Below, one piece after another: positions 30,826-31,554 of a stretch of 31,554 nucleotides of DNA. The notes below the pieces were generated by a model. The model was given only the letters and a program-made list of their open reading frames with translations. It was not told the DNA's origin and did no database searches. A program made the position numbers and the translations under genes. Position 1 is the stretch's first letter; the number at the start of each line of letters is the position of its first letter. This DNA is from a virus. The stretch spans positions 1 through 31,554 of IMG/VR virus record IMGVR_UViG_3300009000_000025; one strand, 5' to 3'.

Positions 30826-31440
30826 TTATTTGTGTTGCCGAATTGCAACTATTCCAGCCTTTAACAGGTTACTTACGGTTTGCTGACTGACCCCCATTAT
30901 CTTACCAACCTCTGCCTGTGTCCTGCCACCCAGGGTCAGCCCAATTGCACGGGATTGCTCAGGGTCTAGGTTTTTGAGTAGCTTCTCAGCATCTTTTAAC
31001 CGCTCGCTGTGGATTAACGACTCTTCTGGACTAGGTGTAGGGTCTATATGGTTGTCGTGCAGTGTTACGCCATTTCCGCCAGTGTCGAATGTTGATGCAA
31101 AGGCTTCCAACCGCATTTTGGCAACATTATAGAACGAGCCGTCACCGTAAGCAGATTGCTTAACGTGCCAGTTAGCAGCCTTGACTAGCTCCAATGACAA
31201 CGCACTGAACAGCTCTTCAGAATCCTTGTCTGGATGACGTTTGACCAGGCTTTTGACTAAAGGGGTGAACTTTTTAATCAGCCTGTCCCTGTCCTGCAAA
31301 CTTGGCAGGTCGCTAAATGCTGGCCCATTGTCTGACCCAGAAAAGCACTCTTCACAGGTCAGACGATCCTGCGCCCAACCGTCATAATCCAGAATTGATA
31401 GTTCACTCACTTTGTCTCCGCAGAAATCGCACTCTAGCAT
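30826..31440 (-). CDS. Sigma-70-like factor with N-terminal zinc ribbon
   Basis: 204 residues from the ATG at 31440 (MLECDFCGDK; ggag site 9 nt upstream); a longer frame to 31479 lies in the preceding gene. Cys4-x2-Cys7 and Cys29-x2-Cys32 form a zinc ribbon. Residues about 52-115 (DRLIKKFTPLVKSLVKRH, EELFSALSLELVKAA, FYNVAKMRLEAF) resemble sigma region 2. The end (LDPEQSRAIGL, RTQAEVGKIMGVSQQTVSNL) is a region 4 HTH. So it probably directs host RNA polymerase to phage promoters. Region 3 is short or absent. The next part is the dyad control region. It overlaps no known gene; an unrelated HTH regulator is the alternative. Confidence 0.65.
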   Translation of the reverse strand: MLECDFCGDKVSELSILDYDGWAQDRLTCEECFSGSDNGPAFSDLPSLQDRDRLIKKFTPLVKSLVKRHPDKDSEELFSALSLELVKAANWHVKQSAYGDGSFYNVAKMRLEAFASTFDTGGNGVTLHDNHIDPTPSPEESLIHSERLKDAEKLLKNLDPEQSRAIGLTLGGRTQAEVGKIMGVSQQTVSNLLKAGIVAIRQHK

Positions 31441-31441
31441 G

Positions 31442-31554
31442 TTATTGGTCTCCTGTAGGTAGGCAGTCAGAAAGTTCAAAACCCTCTGTACGGCCTTCTG
31501 TGTCGATTACAGAGGGTATCTGTGTTGGGTGCTCGCCTATTAGCCAGTCGATGG
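31442..31554 (-). CDS. 3' end of an unidentified upstream gene
   Basis: The minus strand is open from the window edge to TAA at 31444-31442, 1 nt before the sigma-like ATG. The visible 36 codons include DWLIGEHPTQIPSVID and FELSDCLPTGDQ, no motif recognised. The close spacing and the Shine-Dalgarno for the sigma-like gene inside it suggest a coupled pair. It contains the 10-bp inverted repeat discussed among rejected items. Confidence 0.5.
   Translation of the reverse strand, partial: IDWLIGEHPTQIPSVIDTEGRTEGFELSDCLPTGDQ

Noticed and set aside
31481-31517. Perfect 10-bp inverted repeat (accctctgta/tacagagggt) suggesting a terminator or operator
   Set aside because: It lies wholly inside an open reading frame that continues to a stop just before the sigma-like gene, has no T-run, and is best explained as coding DNA. 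It may still be a binding site, so not excluded.
1-31554. tRNA genes, integrase, repressor or transposase
   Set aside because: None seen by reading; short tRNAs outside coding DNA have no room in this densely packed sequence. A tRNA search program would settle it.

Overview
The window is about three quarters or more of the genome of a lytic, short-tailed (podovirus-type) tailed phage. The DNA is densely packed, with no integrase or repressor visible. Several features point to a marine alphaproteobacterial (Rhodobacteraceae/roseophage-like) host. These are a T7-type replication module (family A polymerase, gp4-like primase-helicase, gp2.5-like SSB, gp3-like endonuclease I, gp6-like exonuclease), a monomeric B12-dependent (class II) ribonucleotide reductase, MazG, glutaredoxin, and a gene-transfer-agent-type 3TM holin. 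This combination resembles the roseophage SIO1 / cobavirus group. The placement is inferred from gene content and was not tested by search.

Layout. (1) 1-6852, plus strand: head and connector genes. They comprise the C-terminus of a probable portal, a scaffold, an SU10-like HK97-fold capsid protein, a small accessory head protein, a head-tail adaptor and a beta-propeller-like tail nozzle. (2) 6854-14271, plus: large, low-complexity virion/ejection proteins, the last with an N-terminal lambda-endolysin-like lytic transglycosylase domain. (3) 14259-16440, plus: tail fibre and host-recognition genes. (4) 16443-18722, plus: lysis and membrane cassette with a T4-type lysozyme, two holin candidates and small membrane proteins. 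It is interrupted by a Gly-rich secreted-protein gene flanked by a 65-bp direct duplication. (5) 18729-19538, plus: one more probable virion protein. (6) 19535-31554, minus strand, converging on the late genes: nucleotide metabolism and DNA replication, read from right to left. A zinc-ribbon sigma-like factor lies upstream of the primase-helicase. The only sizeable non-coding region in the window (30592-30825) lies between them and contains a large dyad-symmetric element.

How it works together (inference). The sigma-like protein probably modulates host RNA polymerase, as no phage RNA polymerase is visible here. The leftward operon makes the replisome, recycles DNA (exonuclease, endonuclease I) and makes dNTPs (NrdJ, with glutaredoxin as possible reductant). 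The rightward genes build the particle and lyse the cell. Genes are translationally coupled by recurring ATGA (4 nt), TAATG (1 nt) and a striking series of 11-nt overlaps. Two small leftward genes (45 and 55 codons) are annotated here from their reading frames, Shine-Dalgarno sites and overlaps.
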